A stretch of DNA of 5,664 nt from Deltaproteobacteria bacterium (lineage in GTDB: Bacteria; Desulfobacterota; DSM-4660; Desulfatiglandales; HGW-15). The position numbers and the translations under genes are program-made. The stretch spans positions 1 to 5,664 of the forward strand of contig DAOVAK010000212.1 of assembly GCA_030671095.1 (NCBI GenBank), in the 5' to 3' direction. The notes under the pieces were generated by a model. It had not been told where the DNA came from. It saw only the letters and a program-made list of their open reading frames with translations, and made no database searches. Below, piece after piece: positions 5,135 through 5,664 of the stretch (position 1 is the stretch's first letter; every line of letters starts with the position of its first letter).

Positions 5135-5664
5135 TACTTTTTCTTAAACTTCCAGATGGGTTTTGCCACAGCAAGTTCTGGTGGCCACACGGTTTTGGGC
5201 AGGCCACTTTGCCACTGAACCGTCAACACGTTGTGGTATTTCGGGTGTATCCGTCCCGTTTTATCGAATGCAATACCTTGCCCCGCCAAACAACTAGCTG
5301 CTATATGACCCGGCTTGAGATCAATTGCACGCCCTACTTCCCAAATCTTTTGGTGGTTCGTGGTACCAGCACGCTCCAAAATCTCTGCCATAACGGGATA
5401 CATTGTCAAGGCCCAGGCGAGTTCCTGTGCAAAATAGGGCTCATCCGAATATTCCGCTTTACACTGTCTCATGATGTAGTCAATCCACACCTGTGGCGTC
5501 TTCTTGTGGGGAAAAGTAGGTGTGAAGCATGCTAAGCCTTCAAGGGTTTCCACACCAGCCTGCCGGAAGGTGGGGTCAGCCATCCAGGCACCGTTGCCGA
5601 CATGTGGTATGTCGATGCGCAGCTCCTTCTTCTTCATCAGGCACATCTGAGCCTCGGAGATGGC
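5134..5664 (-). CDS. Periplasmic substrate-binding protein of the Liv-type ABC transporter, C-terminal part
   Basis: The frame is open at the right edge and ends with TAG at 5134-5136. The 176 visible residues are roughly the last 45 percent of a type I periplasmic binding protein (Peripla_BP_6/LivK-like, usually about 400 residues). The segment LRIDIPHVGNGAWMADPTF followed by GVETLEGLACFTPTF fits the second lobe, where these proteins have a ligand-proximal glycine-rich turn and the sheet leading to the hinge. The ending VLTVQWQSGLPKTVWPPELAVAKPIW is very typical of this family. The in-frame ATG at 5646 is internal and not the start; the signal peptide and first lobe lie outside the window. 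It precedes livH on the same strand and would deliver the ligand to the LivH/LivM channel. The ligand cannot be inferred, as Liv-type binding proteins cover amino acids, amides, urea and aromatic or short carboxylates. Confidence 0.92.
   Translation of the reverse strand, partial: AISEAQMCLMKKKELRIDIPHVGNGAWMADPTFRQAGVETLEGLACFTPTFPHKKTPQVWIDYIMRQCKAEYSDEPYFAQELAWALTMYPVMAEILERAGTTNHQKIWEVGRAIDLKPGHIAASCLAGQGIAFDKTGRIHPKYHNVLTVQWQSGLPKTVWPPELAVAKPIWKFKKK

Noticed and set aside
5629..5646. ATG at 5646 as the true start of the right-hand gene.
   Set aside because: The frame continues upstream to the window edge, and the product would be only the second lobe of a binding protein without a signal peptide.

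Overview
The window is a stretch of a bacterial chromosome in which every supported gene lies on the minus strand. Reading in the direction of transcription (right to left), it holds the 3' end of a periplasmic substrate-binding protein gene, then livH, a fused livM-livG gene and livF. Together these encode a branched-chain amino acid type (HAAT/Liv family) ABC importer. After a 420-base non-coding gap comes the 5' part of an MmgE/PrpD family gene that runs off the left edge. The base composition is moderate, neither strongly AT- nor GC-rich. A periplasmic-type binding protein, a Liv cassette with a permease-ATPase fusion and an MmgE/PrpD neighbour suggest an anaerobic or metabolically versatile proteobacterium or Desulfobacterota-like organism. 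That assignment is a weak guess, because no taxonomic marker gene is present.

Layout: 5134-5664 is the C-terminal lobe of the binding protein (its start lies beyond the right edge). The 142-base gap 4992-5133 contains two RNA hairpins in the sense of the operon. livH is 4110-4991, livMG is 2269-4113 (the two share an ATGA stop/start overlap) and livF is 1572-2282, overlapping the end of livMG. The gap 1152-1571 contains no convincing gene but is rich in symmetry: a 20-bp tandem duplication with a 12-bp palindromic core, two overlapping small hairpins, a 73-bp inverted repeat followed by five T's, and a 17-bp palindrome. The MmgE/PrpD gene is 1-1151 and remains open at the left edge.

How the genes work together: the binding protein captures a ligand in the periplasm. 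LivH and the LivM domain form the membrane channel, and LivF with the LivG domain form the ATPase pair. The livH to livF genes overlap and are almost certainly co-transcribed and translationally coupled. Liv-family importers carry amino acids but also amides, aromatic acids and small carboxylates, so the ligand cannot be read from this window. The MmgE/PrpD gene may act on the imported compound. However, the gap with a terminator-like structure leaves room for separate expression, and its protein lacks most of the residues expected for the family's known dehydratase and decarboxylase chemistry.

I see no clear evidence of an undescribed multi-gene system. The points most worth a second look are the altered active site of the MmgE/PrpD protein, the structured 420-base leader before it, and the non-canonical ABC signature in the LivG domain of the fusion.
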